Under the pieces are notes generated by a model that was given only the letters and a program-made list of their open reading frames with translations, was not told where the DNA came from and did no database searches. The translations under genes were made by a program, and so were the position numbers. Below are positions 42,536 through 50,653 of a stretch of 64,000 bases of DNA, piece by piece (within the stretch, counting starts at the first letter, position 1; each line of letters starts with the position of its first letter). The stretch is from JAXDBM01 sp963709485 (GTDB lineage Bacteria; Desulfobacterota; Syntrophia; Syntrophales; Fen-1087), in contig CAVPWE010000007.1 of assembly GCA_963709485.1 (NCBI GenBank), forward strand, positions 496,001 to 560,000, given 5' to 3'.

Positions 42536-43207
42536 ATGATGAAAGAGTCTCTTTTTCGTATGTCATTCATTAAAAATTCGGAAAAGGCATATTTGACTTT
42601 GATTTTCCTGTTGATTGCCCTCTTCATGGGGCTCTCCAGTTCAGTTCTCGCCGATACTGTGGTGTACAACAGTTTCGGACCGGGTGACGCCTATCGCAGC
42701 GACGGTGATGGTATAGGCACAGGCCAGGTGATCGCGGTCAACTTTACTGGCACAGGGTTGTTCCTGACAGAGGTTGACCTTGCGTTTTACTCGACACAAG
42801 GAACCCCGTCCGTCATTGTGAAACTGCTTGGTGACAGCGGCGGATTCCCGGATAGCTACACAGTGCTGGAACAGTGGACGATCAGCGGAATCCCGACATA
42901 CCCGACATCCCAGATTTTCAATCTCGCCTCGATCACGAACGTGTTGCTGGCGTCCGGCATTACCTATTGGCTGGGCGCATTCCCGGCAGCCCCCGATACT
43001 AGTGTTGGTTGGAACCTCAATTCGCAAAGCTTTGTAGGGGAAGCCTATAGCTTCAATGGCGGAGTTGATTGGGGTTATTCCTGGAGTTACAATCCAGTGT
43101 TCCGCATCATGGGTACAGCGACCGTGTCCGCTGTTGAGCCCACCTCCATACTCCTTCTGGGCCTTGGTTTGATGGGGTTGGCAGGGGTGCGGAGGTTCAG
43201 GAAATAA
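42536..43207 (+). CDS. PEP-CTERM protein, beta-sandwich type
   Basis: A 223-residue exported protein with an N-terminal segment (about 20-39, cleavage after VLA), a beta-rich body starting VVYNSFGPGDAYRSDGDGIG that resembles choice-of-anchor domains of PEP-CTERM proteins, and the tail VEPTSILLLGLGLMGLAGV followed by RRFRK. The PEP motif is here VEP, a tolerated variant. It lies 13 bases after the preceding gene and is cotranscribed. Likely a surface or matrix protein. Confidence 0.85.
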   Translation: MMKESLFRMSFIKNSEKAYLTLIFLLIALFMGLSSSVLADTVVYNSFGPGDAYRSDGDGIGTGQVIAVNFTGTGLFLTEVDLAFYSTQGTPSVIVKLLGDSGGFPDSYTVLEQWTISGIPTYPTSQIFNLASITNVLLASGITYWLGAFPAAPDTSVGWNLNSQSFVGEAYSFNGGVDWGYSWSYNPVFRIMGTATVSAVEPTSILLLGLGLMGLAGVRRFRK

Positions 43208-43228
43208 ACCCGGTAAAGAAAGGGTTTT

Positions 43229-43255
43229 TAACACTGCGGTTCTTACTGCGGGAGG
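43229..43255 (+). repeat. Post-PEP-CTERM repeat, copy 1
   Basis: A 27-base unit (TAACACTGCGG, TTCTTACTGCGGGAGG) repeated with one difference at 44939-44965. It can fold as CTGCGG...CTGCGG/CCGC-type small hairpins. Each copy lies just downstream of a PEP-CTERM stop codon and is preceded by a CCCGG...GGGTTT segment. Confidence 0.65.
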
Positions 43256-43299
43256 AGGAGGCAGGGTACCTTTAATCGCAAAATAGTGGATTTAACCGT

Positions 43300-44919
43300 A
43301 TGAAAAAAATAAAAGCTTTATTCATTCTGTTTGGGATCATGGCTTTTGCCGTTATGCCCTTTACGGTTCAAGCCGATCAGATTTTACCGAATCCAAATTC
43401 CGGACCAATCACCGTGACGGGGGCTGACTACAACAGCTTTGTTCCATTTGACAATAATCTCAATGGCGTTATCAAAATCAAGAATGCTGGCATACTGAAC
43501 AACGCCGGCACACTGAACAACAACGGCACACTGAACAATGAAACAGGGGGTATGCTGATCAATGGCCCAGGGAGTACGCTGAATAACTATGGAGATCCGA
43601 ACAACGTCGGCCATCTGTATACTCTCAACAACTTTGGAACGCTGCACAACTATGGAACGCTGAATAACATCGGCAAGCTAAACAACGTGAATGGCGGCAT
43701 ACTGCGCAACTTCCCCATCGGCACGCTGAACATCAACGGCACTATGTTTGACTCCCCCTTTAACCCCGGCGGGACGAATGGAAGACTGGAAAACTACGGC
43801 ACGCTGAACATCAACTCTGGCGGTACGCTGTCAGCCAACGAAGGTCCGTGGTACAACTTCGGCACGCTGAACATCAACACCGGTGGCACGTTAGACATGT
43901 GGGAAAGCACATTGACCAACTACGGCACGCTGAACAATAACACCGGCGGTACGATGACCCACCTTTCCGGCAATACCACAAAATGGCCCATGCATAACTA
44001 CGGCACGCTGAACAACAACACCGGCAGTACGATAACCAACAACGGCACGCTGAACAACATCGGTGCCATAAACAACTACGGCACGCTGAACCACGACTAT
44101 GGCACACTGAACAACACCTCCGGCGGCACGCTGAACAACGACGGGGGAACGCTCAACATTGAAATCGGAGCATATCACCCAAGCGATGGCGGAACGCTGA
44201 CCAACAACGGCTGGTTGAACAACAGGAACGGCGGGACGCTGAACATCAGCTCCGGTGGTACGCTGACCAACCACGGTGTCTTGAGCAACGATACAGGGAG
44301 TACGCTGATTATCAATAACGGCGGAACGCTGACCAGCTATAGAACGCTGACATCGAGTGGCAATTTTACAAATTACGGGAGCGTTACCATTCAAGGTCCA
44401 TTCGCTTTAACGAATCTTGCCGTTGTGGACAATTACGGCCTTTTCAAAGTTACCGACAGCACCGTTACCATTGGAACTCTCAATAACTACGGTACCGGCA
44501 CCTATGACAGCGACCCTTCGATTAACTATTTTCAAGACCTGATCAACTTCGGAACTATTGAAGGCGGTGCCGGGGACGAGTTCCACATTGGCGGCAACTT
44601 TGTGAATTATGGTACATTGGACACGAGTCTGGCCGATCTGTTCTTCGGCGCAGATACCCGGCACATTTTCTGGCTCGGTAATGATGGCGGATTTTCTTTC
44701 GATGACCTGTTCCTGCCCTACAACGCATTACTTGACCTGGAGGGGTGTGGTGCTTATATCCACGTCAATACACTTCATGTAAATAGTCTTTTGCAACTGA
44801 CCGGTCTGGAATACCTATCTTACAACAATCTTGTTCCCACTCCCGAACCTACCACCATGCTTCTTCTCGGCCTTGGTTTGATGGGATTGGCAGGGCTGAG
44901 GAGAAAGATTCAGAAATAA
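43300..44919 (+). CDS. PEP-CTERM protein with long Asn/Gly-rich GTLNN repeats
   Basis: A 539-residue exported protein: signal peptide (about 1-25), then about twenty repeats built on (Y/N)GTLNN or GGTLNI over roughly residues 60-380, then a less regular part and the PEP-CTERM tail (TPEPTTMLLLGLGLMGLAGL then RRKIQK). Short regular Asn-rich turns of this kind suggest a beta-helix or solenoid. It may be a filamentous surface or matrix component. It could have its own promoter in 43208-43299, but the repeat there makes readthrough also likely. Confidence 0.85.
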   Translation: MKKIKALFILFGIMAFAVMPFTVQADQILPNPNSGPITVTGADYNSFVPFDNNLNGVIKIKNAGILNNAGTLNNNGTLNNETGGMLINGPGSTLNNYGDPNNVGHLYTLNNFGTLHNYGTLNNIGKLNNVNGGILRNFPIGTLNINGTMFDSPFNPGGTNGRLENYGTLNINSGGTLSANEGPWYNFGTLNINTGGTLDMWESTLTNYGTLNNNTGGTMTHLSGNTTKWPMHNYGTLNNNTGSTITNNGTLNNIGAINNYGTLNHDYGTLNNTSGGTLNNDGGTLNIEIGAYHPSDGGTLTNNGWLNNRNGGTLNISSGGTLTNHGVLSNDTGSTLIINNGGTLTSYRTLTSSGNFTNYGSVTIQGPFALTNLAVVDNYGLFKVTDSTVTIGTLNNYGTGTYDSDPSINYFQDLINFGTIEGGAGDEFHIGGNFVNYGTLDTSLADLFFGADTRHIFWLGNDGGFSFDDLFLPYNALLDLEGCGAYIHVNTLHVNSLLQLTGLEYLSYNNLVPTPEPTTMLLLGLGLMGLAGLRRKIQK

Positions 44920-44938
44920 ACCCGGCGCAACGGGTTTC

Positions 44939-44965
44939 TAACACCGCGGTTCTTACTGCGGGAGG
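44939..44965 (+). repeat. Post-PEP-CTERM repeat, copy 2
   Basis: Second copy of the 43229-43255 unit, again placed right after a PEP-CTERM gene (TAACACCGCGG then TTCTTACTGCGGGAGG). CCGC and GCGG can pair. Confidence 0.65.
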
Positions 44966-44970
44966 GGGAA

Positions 44971-44999
44971 GCAGCATCAGAAATGGTGCTGCCTTTTTT
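44971..44999 (+). terminator. Rho-independent terminator of the PEP-CTERM cluster
   Basis: Stem GCAGCATC (44971-44978) with GGTGCTGC (44985-44992), one wobble pair, followed by CTTTTTTA. Confidence 0.8.
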
Positions 45000-45108
45000 A
45001 TGATTAAACAAATGTCTTTTAAATGGGCTCTTCAAGTTACAAAGGTTTTGCTTTTTTTATCAGAAATAACGATAAGGAAACCAATCCACTTGGTAGAAGG
45101 AGGGCATT

Positions 45109-45960
45109 TTATGGCGCCTGCCCAATATAGCGTTGGAAGATTGCCCGGGCCGTGCTGTAGGACATCTTATCGGCACCCCTCTGCGTGTAAATAAGGTACT
45201 CCTCCGAGGGATTCCGCCGCTTCAACCACTTACGCAGAGCCATGGCCGCATCGTCGCCGAGATACACCACCCGCCCCAAACGATTCTTCTCGCCTTCGTA
45301 AATCTCGATCCTCCGCTCCTTGATATGGACGTCCGCCACCCTTGTATGGAGCAACTCACCGATCCGCATCCCCGTCCTCAACAAGACCATGATCATGGCC
45401 CGGTCACGGATATCTTCGATAACGGAAAGCAGCTTCCGCAGGTCGTCAGGATCCATGGCCCGCGGCAGACACTCCGGCAAATGCAACCGGATCCTCCTGC
45501 CGAATATATCCGCGGAAACGAGCCCCTCCTCCACCAGATAGCGGAGAAAGGCCTGTACACTCACCAGCTTCGTCTTTACCGTCGTAATCTTGTTGCCCCT
45601 GTCCTGCTCTCGCTCGATAAAAGCCTCGACATCCCCTCTTGTAATCTCTCCAAGGCATGCCTTGCCGCTGTCCCGTATCATGCCCAGGAAAAGAACGATG
45701 GCGCCACAGCTGCTATGCAGGGTCCTGGGTTTCCGATTACGGCGCGTCAGGTGGCGAAGATAGGCTTCCGCATGATCCTTCCCGGGAAGATCCATCCGGG
45801 TAAAGCGCTGCAAAATCCTGCCGAGCGTCTCTAAACTTCCATCATCGTGTGATGCAAATCGTAAGTGCGTCTGATAATAACGGGGTGCATCAATGGCGGG
45901 AATTGTAAAATCTTCAGAAGATATGCCCGTCTTCTGTATATCACTATATCCGTCAGTCAT
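45109..45960 (-). pseudogene. Truncated tyrosine recombinase (integrase)
   Basis: A 283-residue XerC/D-like recombinase. The SAM-like core-binding domain (about 60-145) is followed by the catalytic domain with R199 (RTGMRIGEL) and K225 (EGEKNRLGR). The frame stops after AIFQRYIGQAP, before the H-x-x-R box and the nucleophilic Tyr that must follow, so it is catalytically incomplete. No continuation is seen in other frames of 45000-45108. It probably marks the edge of an old integrated element ending beside the PEP-CTERM cluster. Confidence 0.75.
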
Positions 45961-46142
45961 CTCTGCCTCCTTCCCTTAAATCAATAAGAAAAACAGACAG
46001 ATGATGACCAATAACCCCTTATCTGTCAATCATCCGTTTGGTACGTATAGCAAGGAATTATCAGCAGCAGCCGTCTTTACACATGCAGTCAACTGACCTT
46101 CATCCTGTGGCAGATAAAGTTTTCTTGCAATTGGATGACAGG

Positions 46143-46497
46143 TCATAAGAACCTCGCGATCACGTTTTTCTGTATCTCCGAAGTGCCTCCGGCATACAAA
46201 GACAGGTAGCTTTCGCGCAGATACCGCTGCATCCTGTATTCCATGGAATATCCCCTGCCGCCGAATATGTGCATGCCCTTTCTTGCGATATCGTTGAGCG
46301 TCTCGGAACAGAACAGCTTTGCCATGCAGATGTTCTTGAAACATTCTTTCCCCTCGGCCTTCATCCATGCCGCATGGTAGGTCATCCACCGTATGGCCTC
46401 GATCTGTGTCGCCATGTCGGCGAGCGCATGCAGTATGGCCTGAAACTTGATGATGGGTTTGCTGAACTGAATACGGGAAGGAAAACTTCTTCCAGAT
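46143..46497 (-). pseudogene. Acyl-CoA dehydrogenase 3' remnant
   Basis: The frame reads IQFSKPIIKFQAILHALADM, MATQIEAIRWMTYHAAW and GGRGYSMEYRMQRYLRES, then GGTSEIQKNVIARFL, which is the C-terminal third of an acyl-CoA dehydrogenase. The N-terminal domains and a usable start are missing. 45961-46142 shows no gene. The left end joins the region of the truncated integrase, so both look like leftovers of one rearrangement. Confidence 0.7.
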
Positions 46498-46525
46498 CGA
46501 TCAGCCGGTAGGCTTCATATTGATC

Positions 46526-46562
46526 TTGACAGGGTCGTCCTTATTATTTAGCATACGAAATA
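46526..46562 (+). promoter_or_regulatory. Promoter and MarR-type operator, site 1
   Basis: TTGACA (46526-46531) and TAGCAT (46549-46554), 17 bases apart, form a likely promoter. The 15-base TTAGCATACGAAATA at 46548-46562 overlaps the -10 and recurs at 47004-47018. A regulator bound there would block its own promoter. Confidence 0.6.
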
Positions 46563-46576
46563 AAGGATCCTTCTCC

Positions 46577-46987
46577 ATGAGCGTCTATCACGAATGCATA
46601 CTTTTTCTGCTGGCCAAAGCTTATCAGAAGGCGCATGCCTGTTTCAAAAAACGCCTTCATGATTATGGATTAACGCCGGTGCAAAGCCTCGTTGTCCTCG
46701 GCATCAGCGAGGCTGACGGATTATCAGCCAAAGAGTTGGGCAAGAGGCTGCTGCTGGACAATGCGACACTTTCGGGTGTGTTGGACAGACTGTCGGAGGG
46801 AGGATGGATCACAAAGGGACAGGCAGACGAGGATAAACGTTTTCTGCGGTTGCGCCTTTCGAATAAAGCGAAAGGACTGATTGGAAACCTTGTCAGTGAG
46901 CGGGATGAGGCAAACAGGGAGGTCCTGGGAGGATTGCGAATCGAAGAACAGATGCTGTTGAAGCGAATTCTCAGGGATCTGAAGTAA
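46577..46987 (+). CDS. MarR-family transcriptional regulator
   Basis: A 136-residue winged-helix protein. The ATG at 46577 has AAAGGA 9 bases upstream. The DNA-binding region ADGLSAKELGKRLLLDNATLSGVLDRLSEGGWI (split) followed by DKRFLRLRLSNKAKGL is the MarR helix-turn-helix and wing. Two copies of the same 15-base site flank the gene, one over its promoter and one just before the next gene, which supports autoregulation and control of the QueG-like gene. The ligand is unknown. Confidence 0.88.
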   Translation: MSVYHECILFLLAKAYQKAHACFKKRLHDYGLTPVQSLVVLGISEADGLSAKELGKRLLLDNATLSGVLDRLSEGGWITKGQADEDKRFLRLRLSNKAKGLIGNLVSERDEANREVLGGLRIEEQMLLKRILRDLK

Positions 46988-47003
46988 TTTTTTAACCGGT
47001 TAA

Positions 47004-47018
47004 TTAGCATACGAAATA
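47004..47018 (+). promoter_or_regulatory. MarR-type operator, site 2
   Basis: TTAGCATACGAAATA, identical to 46548-46562. It lies 13 bases before the ATG of the QueG-like gene, overlapping the start of its ribosome-site region. Confidence 0.6.
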
Positions 47019-47030
47019 TCAGGAGGTGTT

Positions 47031-47804
47031 ATGCGCAAGGAAGAAGTGCGAAAAATGGGTCTGTCGCTGGGGGCTGACATCGTGGGCTTTGCCGATATAA
47101 AGGATTACAAATCCAGGCGTGCTCCGGATCCGAAAACCATATTTCCCGGAATCCGCTCCATGGTGGTCATGGGTTTCCGTGAACTGGATGGATCGCTGGC
47201 CACGGACATCGGCCGGATCAGCATGCATGGTCGCATCGGCCAGATGGATCTGACGAGGAGCTGTACCTTCCGCATGGCAAAGGCCCTCGAAGATCGCTAC
47301 AGCATCAAGGCGGCGCCGATCCTGGCTTCCTATCCGCTGAACATGGCGGCGCCCTACATGGGATTGGTGGCAGACATATCCCTCCGGCATGCCGCAGTGG
47401 CGGCGGGACTCGGCGTTTTCGGACGCCACAATCTTGTCATATCGCCCCGCTTCGGCACACGCGTCATTTTTACGGCCGTTCTCACGGATATGGAACTGAC
47501 CTCTGATCCTGCCGTTGCGGAAGATCTGTGCAACCAATGCGGTCTCTGTGTCGATGCCTGTCCGGCCCGGGCTTTGGATGAGGAGGGAAAAACAGAGGAT
47601 TTGAAGTGCCTGCGCGTTTCACAGCCCTTCGGAATCGGCGGCGCCATTGGATTCATCCGAAAATATGCATCTGCGGCGCCGGAGCAGCAGAAGGCCATGA
47701 TTATGGATCCGCAGTTCCTGAGCCTTTATCAGGCTTCTTTCATCGGATTTCAGTATGAATGCTTTCGCTGCATGGCCGTCTGCCCTGTTTGCATCAATGC
47801 ATGA
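47031..47804 (+). CDS. QueG-like 4Fe-4S protein
   Basis: A 257-residue soluble protein. The N-terminal part resembles the epoxyqueuosine-reductase (QueG) cobalamin-binding domain, with HAAVAAGLGVFGRHNLVISPRFG (split). The C-terminal part has one full cluster motif CNQCGLCVDACP and a later CFRCMAVCPVC. It lacks QueG's C-terminal HEAT-like repeats, and such stand-alone proteins are common in anaerobes with unassigned, possibly cobalamin-linked reductive roles. AGGAGG precedes the ATG. Probably under the MarR-like regulator. Confidence 0.78.
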   Translation: MRKEEVRKMGLSLGADIVGFADIKDYKSRRAPDPKTIFPGIRSMVVMGFRELDGSLATDIGRISMHGRIGQMDLTRSCTFRMAKALEDRYSIKAAPILASYPLNMAAPYMGLVADISLRHAAVAAGLGVFGRHNLVISPRFGTRVIFTAVLTDMELTSDPAVAEDLCNQCGLCVDACPARALDEEGKTEDLKCLRVSQPFGIGGAIGFIRKYASAAPEQQKAMIMDPQFLSLYQASFIGFQYECFRCMAVCPVCINA

Positions 47805-47986
47805 GACGAGAGGTCCACGCAGGGAATCAAACCATTTGTGAAACATTGATCGCCTGCGCGGATTATTCCGTAACATGAAGCCAGCCTCGCCGTAGCGCCC
47901 CCGGCAAAGCATTACTGGGAGCGCGGCTTCCTCAACCCCTGAATGCCGGTCCGGGAAAAGGGTTTGCGTGTCCTGCCGGTTCAGCC

Positions 47987-48907
47987 TCATGCTTTGAAGA
48001 TGCCCGTTTCCACCCATTCGCCCTTGATCACCGACCACCAGTCTTCGGCCAGCCCGTTCCGGACATAATCGTAGGGCAGCCATCCATAGCCGCCGTCGCC
48101 CCATCCGGTTCCCCAGGAGTTTCTGATCAGAAGGGCGCCGGTGGTTTCAACTCCTTTCTTGTTGGTGTTCTTGATCTTCATCCCATCGCTGTAACCGACC
48201 GCAACGATGGCGTGACCGCCCTCGACATTCTCGCCGGGAGTGGGATAGGGAATCCTGCCGTCATTTCCGTCAGCCTGGGAGATGGACGTATAGACCGTAA
48301 AGCCGAACATGGACGGGAGGCCGGCGGAAAGGTTGGTCTTGATCCGGTTGAGCAGAACATCGGGAGAAGTCCCGGGAGGATCGAGGCGATAATATTTGAT
48401 GGCCTGGTAACTCTGCGCGAAGGCATAACAGAAGGCGGGCGGCTCAACATCAAAATCATCGACGATGTAGGGCCAATATTCCTCCGGAGGCACGCCGAAA
48501 AGGACCAGGGCGCCCATGGTGGACCGGAGGTATGCCCCCGTATCGCCCGCCTCCTTCATCAGGTTGCGCGTAACCTTGTACAGGAACAGGCGCGAGGCAT
48601 CGATATGTTTTCCAAAGGCTCTCCTTTCAAAATACTCGACGATGGCGACCCCTGCATTGGCGGTGCAGGAACCGAGCTGCCCCTGGTCCTCAATGGGAGG
48701 GCACCACTCCCTCAGGTCTTTTTCCTTTGGAAGCTTTGTCCCGGACGGTCTGACCATGCCCATTTTTCTGAACATCGACTTGAGGGTATCCTTCTGCCCG
48801 AGGGCTTTCTGCTTCGGGGTCAGGACATCGTGTTCCGCCGTATAATCCCTGAAGTCCGGATAATCCGGCCGCCACCCCATTCCTCTTTTTGCATTGATTT
48901 GAGCCAT
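47987..48907 (-). CDS. C1 (papain-like) cysteine protease
   Basis: A 306-residue protease. The ATG at 48907 follows GAGGAGG. An upstream in-frame ATG at 48961 would put the ribosome site inside the gene. Catalytic residues are Q75, C81 (DQGQLGSC), H232 (GGHAIVAVGY) and N263 (RNSWGTGWG), a full papain set. No signal peptide or long propeptide is visible, which suggests a cytoplasmic enzyme or one exported by another route. Bacterial C1 peptidases of this size are known. A hairpin with T-run lies in the leader (48956-48991). 47805-47986 holds nothing recognised. Confidence 0.88.
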   Translation of the reverse strand: MAQINAKRGMGWRPDYPDFRDYTAEHDVLTPKQKALGQKDTLKSMFRKMGMVRPSGTKLPKEKDLREWCPPIEDQGQLGSCTANAGVAIVEYFERRAFGKHIDASRLFLYKVTRNLMKEAGDTGAYLRSTMGALVLFGVPPEEYWPYIVDDFDVEPPAFCYAFAQSYQAIKYYRLDPPGTSPDVLLNRIKTNLSAGLPSMFGFTVYTSISQADGNDGRIPYPTPGENVEGGHAIVAVGYSDGMKIKNTNKKGVETTGALLIRNSWGTGWGDGGYGWLPYDYVRNGLAEDWWSVIKGEWVETGIFKA

Positions 48908-48955
48908 GATGTCTACCTCCTCTCTTTGGGGATTCAGAAAAAGTGATTCTGCCTC

Positions 48956-48991
48956 AAACAAAAAAACCCGCTATGGCTGAACCAAGCGAGT
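48956..48991 (-). terminator. Terminator-like hairpin in the leader of the C1 protease gene
   Basis: Minus strand: AACTCGCT (at 48984-48991) pairs with AGCGGGTT (at 48964-48971), with an inner TGG/CCA, followed by a T-run. No minus-strand gene lies upstream within this window that it could terminate, so it is either an attenuator for the protease or a terminator for an unseen transcript. Confidence 0.5.
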
Positions 48992-49437
48992 TGTCAATCG
49001 GTCTTCTCCTCCTCAATTGCCATATGGACAGAGGTTTATGTTTTCCAGGTCGAGATCACAAATGATCTGTATTGCAATATATAACGATTTACCTTGATGT
49101 CAAGATCACTTTTCAGACGCAGATTGATCCATTCCCTCGCGGTTTGGGGAAAGGCGTTTCCGGAACCGGGGAAAACGTCGCCTCGCGATGCAACAGGAGC
49201 GGGAATATCGTGAATTGCTTCGGCTCATGGAGGCATCTTGTCTGCAGCTTTTTCCGGGAAACGGCATGGGGCGTAGCGGCGGTGTTGAAACCCCTTGATT
49301 AAACCCGCAAAAATCGATATGACGCCACTGAAACGGAGACGTCGCCAGCCTCGATGCCGGCTTGCGTTATATTTGCATCGAGGAACGGATCCGGGGCGGG
49401 ATATTCTCACCCGGCGAAATCACAACAGGAGGCTGCA
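48992..49437. other. Intergenic stretch between divergent genes
   Basis: About 445 bases between the C1 protease leader and the SDR gene. I see no gene, repeat or RNA in it apart from AT-rich DNA at 49070-49090. Confidence 0.5.
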
Positions 49438-50226
49438 ATGAAACTGCAGGATCTATTCAGTCTGAAGGGAAAGGTCGCCATCGTCACCGGAGGCGGCAGA
49501 GGCATCGGAAAGTTCATCGCCACCGGGCTGGCGGAAGCGGGTGCGGACCTGATTCTGACATCGCGCAAAATGAAAAATCTGGAAGCGGCCGCACGCGAAA
49601 TCGAAAAAGAAACCGGCGTTCAGGTTTTTCCCGTGGCCTGCGATGTGGCCAGTGCCGAGGACATCGATGCTATGGTGAAGGCGGCGCTGGAACGGTTCGG
49701 CCGCATCGACATCCTGGTCAACAACGCCGGGGCGACCTGGGGGGCGCCGACCCTCGAATTTCCGCTGGAGCGCTGGGACCAGCTCTTCAACGTCAATGTG
49801 CGCGGTGTCTGGATCCTCGCTCAGAAGGTCGCCAACATCATGAAGAACCAGGGAGGCGGCAACATCATCAATATTTCGTCGGTCATGGGATTCCGCGGCT
49901 CCGAGGAGATGACCCATCCGGCCGTTCCTTACAACTCCACCAAGGCGGCCATCAACCTGCTGACCATGAACCTCGCCGTGAAGCTGGCCCCCTACAAGAT
50001 TCGTGTGAATGCCATTGCCCCCGGCTTCTTCCGGACGGACATGATGGCCTATATCGAGAAGCCGGAGTTCAAGGCGGCACACGACTTAATCGTCAGTTCG
50101 ATCCCGCTGCGTCGGGTGGGCGATGCAGACGACATGAAGGGACTGGCCGTCTTTCTCGCTTCCGACGCATCGGCCTACATTACGGGGCATATCGTGGTCA
50201 ACGACGGCGGTCTGCTGGCGAAGTAG
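49438..50226 (+). CDS. Short-chain dehydrogenase/reductase
   Basis: A 262-residue Rossmann enzyme. The ATG at 49438 follows AGGAGG. Motifs: TGGGRGIG cofactor loop (about 17-24), NNAGATWGAP, catalytic Ser near IINISSVMGFRG, and Y-x-x-x-K in PYNSTKAAIN. Gluconate-5-dehydrogenase-like or 3-oxoacyl reductase-like members share this pattern; substrate is unknown. It is followed by an 85-residue gene and an FAD dehydrogenase. Confidence 0.9.
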   Translation: MKLQDLFSLKGKVAIVTGGGRGIGKFIATGLAEAGADLILTSRKMKNLEAAAREIEKETGVQVFPVACDVASAEDIDAMVKAALERFGRIDILVNNAGATWGAPTLEFPLERWDQLFNVNVRGVWILAQKVANIMKNQGGGNIINISSVMGFRGSEEMTHPAVPYNSTKAAINLLTMNLAVKLAPYKIRVNAIAPGFFRTDMMAYIEKPEFKAAHDLIVSSIPLRRVGDADDMKGLAVFLASDASAYITGHIVVNDGGLLAK

Positions 50227-50324
50227 AAATTGCCGGACGGTTAGACCCTGTATGTCGTTTTGCTTATCGGCAGCGCCTTAAAGGCAAAGCCTGTTCCGAT
50301 CCTTCGATTGCCCGGGGAGGCGAA

Positions 50325-50582
50325 ATGAAAACGAAACTGCAATCCCTTCTGGACATGAAGACCATTACGCTGCTCCTGAAGAACAACATGGCCAGCTTTC
50401 TGACCGGGGAGGCCCTGCTTGCGCAGTGCGAATTCGAGGAGCTGGTGACGCGGTTTCACGGGGAGAGCGGAGAGATGATTTCCCCGGAGGATGCGGAGGC
50501 GGCAAAAAGCGACGCGGATTTGTTTATCCGGCAGATCGATCTGGCCATCGAACACGCCCGCAGCGAATTGGAGTCCGAATAG
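50325..50582 (+). CDS. Small helical protein of unknown function (85 aa)
   Basis: Not recognised. The ATG at 50325 follows GGGGAGG by 4 bases. The protein is acidic and almost all helical (MKTKLQSLLDMKTITLLLKN, then EAEAAKSDADLFIRQ-like helices). No Cys, no membrane segment. It lies 98 bases after the SDR and 71 bases before the FAD dehydrogenase on the same strand. Confidence 0.6.
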   Translation: MKTKLQSLLDMKTITLLLKNNMASFLTGEALLAQCEFEELVTRFHGESGEMISPEDAEAAKSDADLFIRQIDLAIEHARSELESE

Positions 50583-50653
50583 CATGGACATCGTCCCCTA
50601 TCTCTGTCCCGTGTCTTTTCAGACCGGCCTTGTCCGGGGATTTTCGGCGACAC

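Noticed and set aside
43480..44350. The repeated DNA in the third PEP-CTERM gene as a CRISPR or tandem DNA repeat array
   Set aside because: Units vary in length and sequence, stay in frame and encode GTLNN-type repeats, so it is a protein repeat.
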